The translations under genes were made by a program, and so were the position numbers. Positions 41,394 through 53,830 of a stretch of DNA of 64,000 nucleotides are shown piece after piece. Source of the stretch: Platanthera guangdongensis (lineage: Eukaryota > Streptophyta > Magnoliopsida > Asparagales > Orchidaceae); the NCBI GenBank assembly GCA_039583875.1, contig CM077162.1, positions 57,625,675-57,689,674 of the forward strand. The letters run 5' to 3'. The first letter of the stretch is position 1. The number at the start of each line of letters is the position of its first letter. The notes under the pieces were generated by a model that ran no database searches, was not told the DNA's origin, and saw only the letters and a list, made by a program, of their open reading frames with translations.

Positions 41394-43220
41394 GTGAGTT
41401 CGATGTTCGTCGAACTCAGCTCGACGAAAGGAGTTCTGTACTCGACGATCGTGAGATAATTCTTAGTGCTGAGCTCGACGATCTATGTTCTCTGTTCGAT
41501 GAAAACTCAGTTTTTACTTCAAGCCAAAGTCAGGAGGACTTCCAAATTTTTCTAAGTCCAGCTTCATGCTTCGGTCGACGAATTATATTCTGAGCTCGAC
41601 GAACTTGGTCCTCAAGTTCACAGCTTATCAGGTCGACGAAGTCAGCTTCTCAGGTCGACGGATGCTATACTTTACTCGACGATTTCTGTACTCATAGAAT
41701 CTGTGTCGACACTTAGGGTTTGTGTCGACACCAGACGATCTGTGTTGACACCAGGTTTTCAGTCGACACCAGCTTATGTCGACACCAGGATTTCAGTCGA
41801 CACCAGCTTATGTCGACACCAGGATTTCATTCGACACCAGCTTATGTCGACACCAGAGGATTTGTGTCGACACCAAGATCAATCTGTTGACACCAATTTA
41901 TGTCGACACAACATTTCAGCAGATGCAGAGTATTTTGTCTAAGTCCAGAACTTTTCTCAGGTCGACGAATTTGATTCTCAGCTCGACGAATGAAGACTGT
42001 CTATCAGATGAATGAAGATTGTCTGGTCGACGAACTGTATCAAGCTCAGCTTGACGAACTCAAGCTCAGCTCGACGAACACAAGTTTAGCTCGACGAAAT
42101 ATGTTCTTCGTTTGACAAATCCAGATTAGGTTTTCTTCAAGGCTCCCGTCCCGTTTCTTGGCGCTGATTCCTGAACATTTAATGCCAGATCTTCTCGGAA
42201 TGTTACCGTTAGAACGTGCATTGACTATGGACGATTACATGCCGTTTTTCCATGGGACAGTTAGGAAAGTCATTGATTGCTGATTCTTTCCAAGGCCGAC
42301 TGTAATTACTGCTCGACATTCAAAAGTTTGAATATTCCACAGTCAGTAAGAGATACATAGATACATAAAAAAAATATAGTGACACAGTAAGAGAACAGAA
42401 TCAAGCAGTGATAGAGTTTAAGAATCACAGTATAGAAAACAATCTGACAGACACTCTGAAGCTGCAGAAGAACAAAACATTCTCAAATCTAAAATTCTTG
42501 ACTGCAATCAGCCTTGACCAGAGAACTTTTGAAGAAGAAGAAGAACAACTAAATTCAATCAAGAGTCTTCTACTTTCTATTCTCAGGACAACTTCAAAGG
42601 ACAACAGAACTTTATCAGTCAAAAGAAGTTCCTGAAGCAGTTCTGGTCCAGGCATTCTAGGTCATTGAGGCCTATCACCCTGAAGCAGTGCTCCAGCATT
42701 CCTGACCAATTCAAGATCTCAGGGGGAGCAAGATCTACTACATCAATCCACAAGTCTTCTCTCTGACTGTTGACAGAGAAGACACTATCACCCTCTCTCT
42801 ATTTCCTGTACAGGGTTTTAAATCCCTTCAAAATTATTCTGGTTGCAAGTCTCCATCCAAAAGACTTGAGGGTTTTCTTTTTGGGGACCTGATCAAAACC
42901 CAATGGTGCCCAGGACACCTGATCAACTCATCCTGCAGTGGATTCCTACCTAGGGTGGTAGAATAGTGGATGTACCCAAATTGATTGGGGAACCACTATA
43001 GCTCCTTGTGTCTTCTGGTTGCTTATTTTCTTTTGTTTTTTGGATGTGGTCTGTGATTGCTCTGTGTTTAGTTAGTTGGTGTGTTTACTTTATGTTATTT
43101 GCTTCCTTGTTCACTTAGGTATACAACAACAGTTGTAAAAAGTTTTTAGTAAGCACTATACTCTATTCACCCCCCCCCCCCCCCTTGTAGAGTATATCAG
43201 ATCGAACCTGCACTTTCATT

Positions 43221-43231
43221 TGGTATCAGAG
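43221..43231 (+). other. primer binding site of B (tRNA-iMet)
   Basis: TGGTATCAGAG lies two bases after the LTR end at 43218. Confidence 0.93.
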
Positions 43232-43346
43232 ACAGGTTGGTTAAAATACCACACCTTAGTGGTTGCACAGGCTAACACCTGAACCCAAAGATCCCTCAAT
43301 TTAGATCTATTTTAAGTTTGTTGTTAGATTTATTTCTTCACAGAAC

Positions 43347-45002
43347 ATGTCCCAAAACAAAGATTATGCTAGCACCAGACCTCCAGTGTGCAATCTATCT
43401 AAGTTTGCACTTTGGAAGGCAAGGATTAGATTGTACATGAACTCTATTGATGAACACATTTTTAATTCTATTTTGACAGTGTGTACAAGACCCACAGAAA
43501 ATACAAGTACAAGTGCTATTCCACCTCCTTTAGGAACAGATGCAGAAATCAAGAAATGGAAAGTGGCAGATGCTAAGGCAATGAATATTTTAGCCCAGAC
43601 TATGTCTGATGAAATATTCCAAAAAGTAGCTGAATGCAACTCAGCAAAGGACATCTGGGACAAGTTATCTAAGATAGTCTCAGGATCTGCTGATGAGAGA
43701 AAAGATAGAAGATCTCACCTCATAACCCAATATGAGAACTTCAAGAAAGGAGAAGCTGAGTCAGTAGCAGATATGTATAATAGACTCAGTCTCATAGTCA
43801 ATGAGCTGAAAACATTGGACAAAGAGATCTCATTGACTGAGCTCAATGATAAAATCCTAATGTGCTTCCCAAGCACTTGCGACTCAAGGATCTGGCCAAT
43901 CATGGATGCTAAAAGCCTAAATGAGATCACAACCGAAGCTCTCTTGGGCAAGATCAAGTCTTATGAGCTGCTCATCAAGAATAGAGAAGAAGTGCAGAAG
44001 GCTACCTCACCAGCTAAAAGAAAGGAAAAATCAATAGCTTTCAAAGCCATTGAAGATCAGCCTGAAGACAAAGTCACAGGTAATGAAGAGCTACTAAGCC
44101 TACTGGCCAAAAGATTTTACAAAATTGCCAGGAAAGATTTCAGGAAAAAGTCTGCCAGAGGGCCTGATAAGCCAAGGTATGACAAATCAAATAACAAAGA
44201 GATTATTTGTTTTGGATGCAGGAAAACAGGCCACATGGTGTCTCACTGTCCAGAAAAATAGTATAAGGACAAAAAGGACAGGAAAGAAAGAAGAAAAGAC
44301 AAAGACTTCAGGAAGAACAGCAATGACAAACCCTCCTCCAGCAAGAACAAACACACCAGGAAGGGATTTGTAGATGAAACTTGGAGTACGATAGAAGAAG
44401 AATCTGAAGCTTCATCCAGCTCAAGTGATGATGAAGATGATGGTGAAGAAAAAGAATTCTGCATGATGGCTATCAATGCCTCACAACAAAATTCTGATGC
44501 AGAAGAATCAGAGTCAGAATTAGAGACTCAATCTGAAGAGGACCAGGTAATAAATTCTTTTGATTTTAATTCTGAGAACTTCAAGTGTGAGTTTAAAGCA
44601 CTGTGTTTAGATTTACTAAAATCTGAGAAGGAAATCATTTCTCTCAGAAATCAGCTATCTGAACACAGCACTTTAAAAGCAGAAAACCTCAAACTCTCTG
44701 AGGAGTTGGAATATTGTAGGGAGCAGATAGCCTCACTGAAAAGTGACCTATCAAAGTCCAAAAAGTTTGAAGAATCCCTCAATGGGAGAAGTATCAAAAT
44801 AATGTACATCACAAGCACAGTGAACTCAAGATTTAACAGTACACTGGGCTTGGGTGCCTTATCTAGCCACACTATAGTATTAACAACCCCAATCAAGTTT
44901 ATCTCTGATAAAGATAAGGGAGTTGTAGAGGTAGCTAGAAAGAATTCTGATCTACCTAAGAAAACCATAGTCCAACAGAAATCGTCGAACTCAGGTCGAT
45001 GA
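43347..45002 (+). pseudogene. Sirevirus gag of B
   Basis: The start is MSQNKDYASTRPPVCNLSKF. The UBN2-type gag domain covers about 43400-43980 (KDIWDKLSKIVSGSADERKD, YNRLSLIVNELK), and the zinc knuckle is CFGCRKTGHMVSHCPEK (about 44208-44258). A TAG at 44259 interrupts, but the same frame continues to 45002 with a Lys-rich patch, an acidic region with CMMAINASQ and a predicted coiled coil (44570-44780). The product would bind RNA and form the particle. The end runs directly into a TCGACGA-rich stretch instead of protease. Confidence 0.9.
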
Positions 45003-45110
45003 TCTCTGAACCCTGAACTCTGGCACAGTCAATCTTCGAACGGAGCTCGACGATCTGACCCAAGATCGTCGAACTCAGCTCAGAGATCGTCGAACAGAGC
45101 TCAGAGTTTT
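44985..45110 (+). repeat. TCGTCGAA/TCGACGA array at the gag-pol deletion junction of B
   Basis: Between the end of gag and the resumed pol sequence, the motif pair ATCGTCGAACTCAG / CGGAGCTCGACGATC recurs about four times. In element A the corresponding place holds protease and nearly all of integrase (~1.2 kb of coding sequence). Confidence 0.88.
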
Positions 45111-47122
45111 GAAAAAACTGATGAAGGAGTGTTTCTGGGATACTCCATGGTCAGTAAAGCTTATAGAGTATATAATAAATCTACTCTCAAAATTGAAGAA
45201 TCTGTTCATGTACCTTTTAATGAGACTAACATGTCATACAAGGAGAAAGAAATTTCTACCATAAGCTCTTTGCAGGTTCCACCATTATATGAGTCTATGG
45301 ATGGACTGAACCTTACCCAAGAGGTATCAAACCATCCCACTCCACAGGATGCTGAAGATAGTGATGAGGAAAGTCAAGAGGAAGTGGATGAACTTCCCCC
45401 AACAGCTAGTATCATTCCCCAAGAGGAATTAAATATTGAAGCTGTTGCTCAACCAACTCCACCAACTGATCTTGTCACACTTAGAGATCAACCTAGATCA
45501 CAAGTGATTGGAGACATCTCAGTAGGTGTACAGACAAGGCATCAACTCAACCAAGACTTGATGCATGTCTATTTTCTCTCTCAAATTGAACCTCTCACCA
45601 GACATGAGTCAGAGCAAGATCCCCACTAGATCATTGCAATGCAAGAGGAACTCAATCAGTTTGAGAGATGTAGAGTTTGGGATTTTGTTGTAAGACCTCA
45701 TAACTATCTAGTTATTGGAACCAAATGGGTCTACAGGAACAAGTTGGATGCTCAAGACAACATAGTGAGAAACAAGGCTAGGCTTGTTGCTCAAGGCTAT
45801 AGACAAGAGGAAGGAATAGACTTTGACCAAACCTTTGCCCCTGTTGCAAGGTTAGAGGCCATTAGGATATTTCTAGCCTATGCAGCTTACAAGAGATTCA
45901 AGGTCAACCAGATGGATGTCAAAAGTGCATTTCTGAATGGAATACTTCAAGAAGAGGTTTATGTAGAACAACCTACAGGTTTTATCTCTCCAACTCAACC
46001 CTCTTTTATTTTTAAATTGCATAAAGCTCTCTATGGTTTAAAGCAAGCTCCAAGAGCTTGGTATGAGACCTTAGCAAGCTTTCTTTTAGAGCATGAATTT
46101 ACAAGAGGAATCATAGATAAAAAACTTTTCACTAGACATCATAAGGACCAAATATTATTAGTACAAATATATGTGGATGACATTATTTTTGGGTCTACTG
46201 ATCCCAAATTGTGCAAGAGGTTTGCTGACCTCATGCATTCAAAATTTGAGATGAGTAGCATGGGTGAGCTTTCCTACTTCCTTGGTCTCCAAGTGAAGCA
46301 GCTCCCAGATGGTATCTTCCTCTCCCAAGCTAAGTATGCTAAAGAACTTATCAAAAAGTTTGGGATGAGTGATGCTTCAGGGATGAAAACCCCTATAGCT
46401 ACAAATGCTGTTGTGGATTCTGATGCAGCAGGGAAACCAGTGGATCGAAAAAATTATAGGGCAATTGTTGGATCACTATTATACCTAACAGCTAGCAGAC
46501 CTGATATAATGTCTGTCACATGCTTTGTGCTAGGTTCCAAGTGAACCCTAAAGAATCTCACCTTATTTTCCTAAAAAGAATTTTGAGATATATAAAGAGT
46601 TGCCCTAGTCTAGGACTCTGGTATCCTGCAGATTCAGAGTTTGAGTTAACTGGATACTCAGATACTGACTATGCTGGATGTAGAGTGGACAGGAAAAGTA
46701 CCTCTGGAACATGCCAGTTCCTTGGTATGAGACTTGTCTCCTGGTTTTGTAAAAAGCAGACATCTGTGTCTACATCAACTGCAGAAGCAGAATACATGGC
46801 TGCTGGTAGTTATTGTTCACAAATGCTATGGATACAAAACCAACTCTCAGATTATGGTGTCAACTTAAATAATTCAACATTATTCTGTGATAATACTAGT
46901 GCTATTGCTATAGTACAGAATCCAGTTCACCATTCTAGGACAAAACATATTGAAATAAGACATCATTTCATTAGAGATAATGTGGACAAAAAGAAAATTA
47001 ACTTGATCCATATTCCTACTGATCTACAAAGAGCAGACATTTTCACCAAGCCATTGGATGAGAAAACTCATCTGTTCTTTATCAATCAACTGGGAATGAT
47101 TAATGGAGAAGAGTTAACCTAG
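45111..47122 (+). pseudogene. Sirevirus pol of B lacking protease and integrase core
   Basis: It begins inside the integrase C-terminal region (EGVFLGYSMVSKAYRVYN) and continues through the linker to RT ([34 protein letters not shown] with YVDD at 46170-46181) and RNase H (STAEAEYMAA, ADIFTKPLDE), ending with TAG at 47120. A TAG at 45627 replaces a conserved Trp, and a one-base frameshift occurs near 46520 (CFVLGSK). RT active-site residues are intact. Without protease and integrase the element could move only with enzymes from a relative such as a complete family member. Confidence 0.93.
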
Positions 47123-47440
47123 TTTTTGTCTGCATTCGACGAATTTTCCAGAGTTTGTCGAACGGAGTTCGATGAATTAGGGAAAGTTTGAGAGACTCTC
47201 GTCGAACGGAGATCGACGAATTCTCTGTGTGAGGAAACAATTTTCGTCGACCAAAGATCGACGAACTTTGCTTCAGAAAGACATTTCATCGAACGGAGAT
47301 CGACGAACTGTTTTCGATTCTTCTGGATGAGATCGACGAATTATCAGTCTATAATTTATTTCGTCGAGCTCAGTTCGAAGAATTTTTCTTTTTCGTGGAC
47401 CGGAGTTTGTTAATTCATATTCTGAAAATCTTATATCTAG
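47123..47440 (+). repeat. TCGACGAA inverted-pair array between pol and ORF3 of B
   Basis: This is the same spacer as 1956-2226 in B'. It has repeated TCGTCGAACGGAGATCGACGA-type pairs and near relatives. It ends in the leader AGGTTTTCTTCGACC..CCGTCCCG, followed by a pyrimidine-rich acceptor-like sequence ending TTGCAG at 47516. Confidence 0.9.
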
Positions 47441-47523
47441 GTTTTCTTCGACCTCCGTCCCGCGCTTTCAGTTCCTTTGCTCTTGATCGTCGTTTCTCTC
47501 TGTGTTTTTCTTGCAGGACATCA

Positions 47524-50322
47524 ATGGCGATTCCCTCAGGTGCTTTGGTTGCAATGAAGTTTGACACTAGATTCGACATGGACTTTGAGTCATTTCAACA
47601 TTCTGACCCCATCTTTCTATACATCTTAGAACTACTGGAAGAACTCAGTTTAAAGGATTTCGTGACCAGGCGCATTGAACTTCATGGAACGGAAATACGA
47701 GAATGGGTATATACATCTACAGTTTCTGAAGAAGATGTTTTGACCGGCAATATCGGGAATACTGTTGTTTCCCTCTCTCCCGCAGTTCTCACTGAAATAT
47801 TTGGATTAGTGAACGGAGAAGACAATCTGGAAATGGATTCTGAGGAATTCAGTGATATGCTGAAACTGATGGGTTTCTCTGGTAACAAACCTAATAAGTT
47901 GTTGAAAAAGTAATTATCCGCCGCCTACCAATTTCTGGCAGATATTACGGGAAAGATACTGATGACCAAGCACTCTGCTCATGACTATATTACCCCTCAC
48001 CAATTTATGATAATGTGTGCAGTAGTGAATAAGCGACAGGTTGATTGGAGTAAGGTGTTCTTTGACTTGATCAAGAAGAAGAACAGCAAGAAGGAAGTCT
48101 GCTTTGGCAGAATATTGGGAATATTTCTCAAAGAGAAGGCTGCTGAATGTATAGTCTCCCCGATCATCTCCATAAACGCCAGCAAGCGCCTCACTTGCGC
48201 TCTATTTGGCAGATGGGAGAAGACCATCTCCAAGCCCTCAAAGGCTTCTTCCTCCTCCCTCCAAACTTCTGAGAGTACAAGGGCTATAAAGGCCGCTCCC
48301 CACCCTGTTGAAGAGGTTCCTCCATCTCAACCATCTCTTCCAGCACCTTTTCCTCCAAAGAAGACTCCTCATGTACCTACCCCTCCTTCATCTACACCAC
48401 TTGACCTGACAAACATTCCATCTTCACCTCCATCTTCCCCTCTGTAAGTTAATCAACAACCCACTCCTCCAGATTCCCCTCATGAGACAATACTTCCTAC
48501 ACCTCCACAGTCTCCTCTTCCCCCACACCTCTCCACCATTCCATCTTATCATATACCATCAGACTCAATCATGCTAGATGCCCCCACTCCATTTGTTATT
48601 CCTCCTCCCATTCCATCCCTTTCCCCTTCCCCATTTGATCCATCTACCCTCATTTCTTTGCTCACACCTCTTATCCACTCTTTGATCCAAGAGGCCATTA
48701 CACCCCTTGTGACCTCCATTAATTCTTTATCTCCCAGATCTCTCTTCTATCTGATGTCCCCTCTTCATCTAGGGGCCTGGCTCCAGGTATTCCTGAACCC
48801 AGGCTGGGGGAGATGCTCTGTGATGAAGTTGCAGCAGATGCAGCTACAGCAGCAGCAGTCACAACAGTTCCCTCTCCAGCAGATTCAAATTCAGATGAGG
48901 ATACAACAATCTTGACAGACTTTGATGCTGAGATGTTTGAGTTAATTCAATTCATGGATACTGACATTGATTTGGATGAGTCAGTTGCACAAATAACTCC
49001 TATTGGGGATTTCTATTTAAATCCCACAGTGAATTTATAAGTTTTGCTGAGTAATTTTGATACTGTATATAAATAATATCTTCTAGCTGATTTTACTAAG
49101 CCATATTTGGCTATGGTACCATATACCTCTCCAGCTAGTGCAGCAGTTGCCAAGCAACTCTATGACAATTTTGCTCTCTCTGCCTCCAGCCCAGAGGTCA
49201 TTCCAGAAGATACTCTAGTGCCAGTTTCAGCACCAGACTTTATTATGGATGACTATCCAATGCCTACTCTAGATGAGCTTATTCAGGCTAACATTGAAGA
49301 AGAGAATAAGGCAGTAGCTGATAGCTCTGTCTCCTTTGTTTCTGAATCTTGTACAGATATTTCTTCTCTTGTTGCTGATACCCCTTTTCCTGAACCTTCT
49401 GCCTCTCCTCTAGCAAAGGCTGTTGTTTCTGATAAAGCTTTAAAAGCTTTGGATGCTCTTTATGACATCCCCAAGGTTCTGAGTCAGAATAAGATGATGA
49501 TGATGATTCTGATGAAGATGCAGCTAGTAACAAAAAGAGACTGTTGGCAATGAAGAGAAAGGCTGCTCCTCCTCCAGCTCCCAAGACAAATCCCAATATA
49601 GACACTCCCTATTATATTCTGCACAAGGTGACTCCATATAATGGAATGCCAGCATGGATGTGGTCTCCAAAAACCAGCAGAAAGATAGAAAGAGAAGCAG
49701 GAGATACTCCCCTCCTCCAGTGCACAGATACAGGAAGGATCCTCCTCCTCCTCCAGCAACTGGTGCCAGTGGCTCTAGCTCCCAGAGATCTGCCCCAATG
49801 CAAACTTATCAGAGACAATCAGGGAGATCTTCTGGAAGCATCCAGCAGAGGCCATCCTCCTCAGATAGTCAACAACATAAGCAGCATCAGCAACAACAAA
49901 GTCCTGAAGTACAAAAAGCTGAAAGCCCAAAGAAGCCAGGCTCCCCTCCATTTCCTTTTGAAGATCCAGAGACTGCTAATACTGCAAGAATGGCTAGGTA
50001 CCAAGAGCTGATTGGTCTATCTTTGATAAATAAAGCCAAAGCAGAAGGAAAAGATATCTCTGGTCTTTCAATAATGTCAAAATATAGAAAAGAAGAGCTG
50101 AAAAGGTTTGACAAAGGTAATAAATTGTTTATTGTTGATGATTATATGAAACTTCACCCAGAAGTAGTTGTCCACAGGGCTACATCATTAAAAATTATTG
50201 GGGCAGCTGATATGACCATGACAGTGGCTTAAGCTCAAGATCCTAACAAAGAAATCATTTTCAAGAAGCCAGGAGAAAAGAAAGCAGAAGACAAACCTCA
50301 GCATAAGAAGCCAAAGAAGTAA
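47524..50322 (+). pseudogene. Sirevirus third ORF of B (accessory protein)
   Basis: The ATG at 47524 follows an acceptor-like TTGCAG. The N-terminal ~300 residues resemble plant transposon-associated proteins of unknown function (ELLEELSLKDFVTRR, AAYQFLADITGKILM, YITPHQFMIMCAVVN, WSKVFFDLIKKK). Then follow a long Pro/Ser/Thr region, an acidic part, a basic KRSRRYSPPPVHRYRKD segment, a Gln-rich part and the conserved C-terminus (ARYQELIGLSLINKAKAEG). Breaks are TAA at 47911, TAA at 48445 (B' has CAA), a frameshift near 48735, TAA at about 49038 and later frameshifts. No signal peptide or transmembrane helix is visible. Confidence 0.82.
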
Positions 50323-50487
50323 TTTTTCTTATTGATTCATTTTTGTATGTTATTTGTTTTTAAACTATGCTATCTGTAACAAAGATGTGTATATATATAT
50401 CTGTTGCATGTGCTATAATTCTCTGCCAGATATATCTCTTATCTTGCTTAGTTTTTCTGTTTTGAGACTCTGTTAGTGACCTCACCC

Positions 50488-50501
50488 AAATAGGGGGAGA
50501 T
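50488..50501 (+). other. polypurine tract of B
   Basis: AAATAGGGGGAGAT lies directly before the 3' LTR start TGTTGGATCC at 50502. Confidence 0.9.
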
Positions 50502-52525
50502 TGTTGGATCCCTAGTTGATTTGGGCTAGGTTCACTGACTTAGGTTGTGACCCATCATATATAGCCCGGGTCAATTTCTGTCCTAGAGTCTAGGTAAAGT
50601 CCTTAGGCTCAACTCCAGATGGACCAGCTTTTAACAAGACCCTCAGAGACTCCAAACTCACAAGTTTTCAAGACTAAGTAAAGTGAGTTCAATGTTCATC
50701 GAACTCAGCTCGACGAAAGGAGTTCTGCGCTCGACGAAAGGAGTTCTGCGCTCGACGATCGTGAGTCAATTCTTAGTGCTGAGCTCGATGATCTATGTTC
50801 TATGTTCGATGAAAATGCAGTTTCTACATCAAGCCAAAGTCAGGAGGACTTCAAATTTTTCTAAGTCCAGCTTCATGCTTCGGTCGACGAATTATATTCT
50901 GAGCTCGACGAACTTGGACCTCAAGTTCACAGCTTCTCAGGTCAACGAAGTCAGCTTCTCAGGTCGACGGATGTTATACTCTACTCGACGATTTCTGGAC
51001 TTAGAGAATCTGTGTCGACACTTAGGTTTTGTGTCGACACCAGATGATCTGTGTCGACACCAGGATTTCAGTCGACACCAGCATATGTCGAGACTAGGAT
51101 TTCAGTCGACACCAGCTTATGTCGACACCAGGATTTCAGTGGACACCAGCTTATGTCGACACTAGAGGATTTGTGTTGACACCAAGATCAATCTGTCGAC
51201 ACCAATTTATGTCGACATAACATTTCAGCAGATGCAGAGTATTTTGTCTAAGTCCAGAACTTTTCTCAGGTCGACGAATTTGATTCTTAGCTCGACGAAT
51301 GAAGACTGTCTATCAGATGAATGAAGATTGTCTGGTCGACGAACTCTATCAAGCTCATCTCGACGAACTCAAGCTCAGCTCGACGAACACAAGTTCAACT
51401 CGACGAAATGTGTTCTTCGTTCGACGAATCCAGATTAGGTTTTCTTCAAGGCTCCTATCCTATTTCTCAGCGCTGATTCCTGAACATTTAATGTCAGATC
51501 TTCTCGGAATGTTACCGTTAGAACGTGCATTGACTATGGACAATTACATGCCATTTTTCCATGGGACAGTTAGGAAAGTCATTGATTGCTGATTCTTTCC
51601 AAGGCTGACTGTAATTACTGCTCGACATTCAAAAGTTTGAATATTCCTCAGTCAGTAAGAGATACATAGATACACAAAAAAATATAGTGACACAGTAAGA
51701 GAACAGAATCAAGCAGTGATAGAGTTTAAGAATCACAGTACAGAAAACAATCTGACAAACACTCTGAAGCTGTAGAAGAACAAAACATTCTCAAATCTAA
51801 AGTTCTTGACTACAATCAGCCTTGACCAGAGAACTTTTGAAGAAGAAGAAGAACAACTAAATTCAATCAAGAGTCTTCTTCTTTCTATTCTCAGGACAAC
51901 TTCAAAGGACAACAGAACTTTATCAGTCAAAAGAAGTTCCTGAAGCAGTTCTGGTCCAGGCATTCTAGGTCATTGAAGGCCTATCACCCTGAAGCAGTGC
52001 TCCAGCATTTCTGACCGATTCAAGATCTCAGGGGGAGCAAGATCTGCTACATCAATCCACAAGTCTTCTCTCCGACTGTTGACAGAGAAGACACTATCAC
52101 CCTCTCTCTAATTCCTGTACAGGGTTTTAAATCCCTTCAAAATTATTCTGGTTGCAAGTATCCTTCCAAAAGACTTGAGGGTTTGATTTTTGGGGACCTG
52201 ATCAAAACCCATTGGTGCCCAGGACACCTGATCAACTCATCCTGCAGTGGATTCCTACCTAGGGTGGTAGAAGAGTGGATGTACCCAGATTGATTGGGGA
52301 ACCACTATAGCTCCCTGTTTCTTTTGGTTGCTTATTTTCTTTTGTTTTCTGGCTGTGGTCTGTGATTGCTCTGTGTTTAGTTAGTTGGTGTGTTTACTTT
52401 ATGTTATTTGCTTCCCTGTTCACTTTGGTATACAACAACAGTTGTAAAAAGTTTTAAGTAAGCACTATACTCTATACCCCCCCCCTCCCCCCTCTAGAGT
52501 ATATCAGATCGAACCTGCACTTTCA
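50502..52525 (+). mobile_element. 3' LTR of B
   Basis: It is 2024 bp, starts TGTTGGATCC and ends TTTCA. It contains TCGACGAA motifs (50690-51000 and 51270-51430), the TGTCGACACCAG block (51010-51220), the short coding-like stretch (51428-51592), the U5 block (about 52276-52311) and a C run. It is followed by the duplication ACGTC (52526-52530). Confidence 0.96.
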
Positions 52526-52814
52526 ACGTCTTTATAGATGATCCACATGAATGGGAGAACCCTTATTGTTGATGCTCGGAAACGGAAGGGGGTAGGCTGT
52601 CGCGGGCACCAGCAACTAACAGGGTGTGTTCGATCTCACGGGCAAGGTGATTGAAGAAGGTTGCGTGGATAGAGGAGAGAAGGAAGCTTATGAGTGCTTG
52701 AGAGTGGAGCAAACGCTTGTTCAAGGGTTGCGGGGATAGAGGAGAGAAGAGCGATGATCCGAGTATGATGGTTGGGAAGGTTTATCAGGAGCTATCGAGT
52801 AGATGGTTGACTAG

Positions 52815-53830
52815 CGGAGAAGCTTAATGAGCAGCGAAGAAGCTTGCTGAGCAGAGGAGAAGCTTGCTGAGCAGAAAAGAAGCTTGCCGCGCAGAGGAGA
52901 AGCTTGCTGAGCAGAGAAGAGGCTTGCTAAGCAGAAAAGAAGCTTGCGGAGTAGAGGAGAAGCTTGTTGAGCAGAGGAGAAGCTTGCTGAGTAAAGGTGA
53001 AGCTTGCTAAGCAAAGGAGAAGCTTGCTCAGCAGAGGAGAAGCTTGTTGAGCAGAGGAGAAGCTTGCTGAGCAGATGAGAAGCTTGCTCAGCAGAGGAGA
53101 AGCTTTCTTAGCTGAGGAGAAGCTTGCTCAGCAGAGGAGAAGCTTGCTCAGTAGACGAGAAGCTTGCTGAGTAGAGGAGTAGCTTGCTCAGCAGAGGAGA
53201 AGCTTGCTGAGCAGAGAAGAAGCTTGCTGAGCAGAGGAGAAGCTTGCTGAGTAGAGAAGAAACTTGTTGAGCAGAGGAGAAGCTTGTTGAGGAGAGGAGA
53301 AGCTTGCTGAGCAGAGGAGAAGCTTGCTCAGCAGAGGAGAAGCTTGCTCAGCAGAGGAGAAGCTTGCTGAGAAGAGGAGAAGCTTGCCGAGAAGAGGAGA
53401 AGCTTGCCGAGCAGAGGAGAAGCTTGCTGAGCAGAGGAGAAGGTTGCTGAGCAGAGGAGAAGCTTGCTAAGTAGAGAAGCTAAGCAGAGAATAAGCTTGC
53501 TGAGCAGAGGAGAAGCCTGCTAAGCAGAGGAGAAGCTTGTTGAGCAGAGGAGAAGCTTGCTCAGCAGAGGAGAAGCTTGTTGAGCAGAGGAGAAGCTTGC
53601 TCAGCAGAGGATAAGCTTGCTCAGCAGAGGAGAAGCTTGATCAGCAGAGGAGAAGCTTGCTCAGCAGAGGAGAAGCTTGCTCTGCAGAGGAGAAGCTTGC
53701 TCAGTAGAGGAGTAGCTTGCTCAGCATAGGAGAAGCTTGCTCAGTAGAGGAGAAGCTTGCTCAGCAGAGGAGAAGCTTGCTCAGCAAAGGAGAAGCTTGC
53801 TCAGCAAAGGAGAAGCTTGCTGAGAAGAGG
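52815..53830 (-). repeat. 20-bp HindIII-site minisatellite, F 3' LTR
   Basis: About 50 tandem copies of CAGAGGAGAAGCTTGCTGAG and variants, twice as many as in the LTRs of E. One unit is truncated near 53470. Confidence 0.95.

Larger units (their letters stand above)
29494..43218 (+). mobile_element. 5' LTR of B, split by element A
   Basis: The left piece is 29494-29679 and the right piece is 41399-43218; A and one copy of GTGAG (41394-41398) lie between. The split falls exactly where the 3' LTR reads TAAAGTGAGTTCGA (about 50677-50690). The right piece holds the TCGACGAA/TGTCGACA array (about 41399-42120), the short coding-like stretch (42119-42285), the U5 block (42966-43003) and the terminal TTTCA. 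Confidence 0.95.
29494..52525 (+). mobile_element. Sirevirus B, complete ends, carrying element A
   Basis: The 5' LTR (29494-43218) is interrupted by A, the interior is 43219-50501 (7283 bp) and the 3' LTR is 50502-52525. Flanks are the perfect duplication ACGTC (29489-29493 and 52526-52530). Without A the element is ~11.3 kb. It has PBS, gag, a pol that lacks protease and the integrase core, the third ORF and a polypurine tract. The two LTRs (2006 bp once A is removed, and 2024 bp) are very similar by eye, so insertion was fairly recent. The host sequence is S2. Confidence 0.96.
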
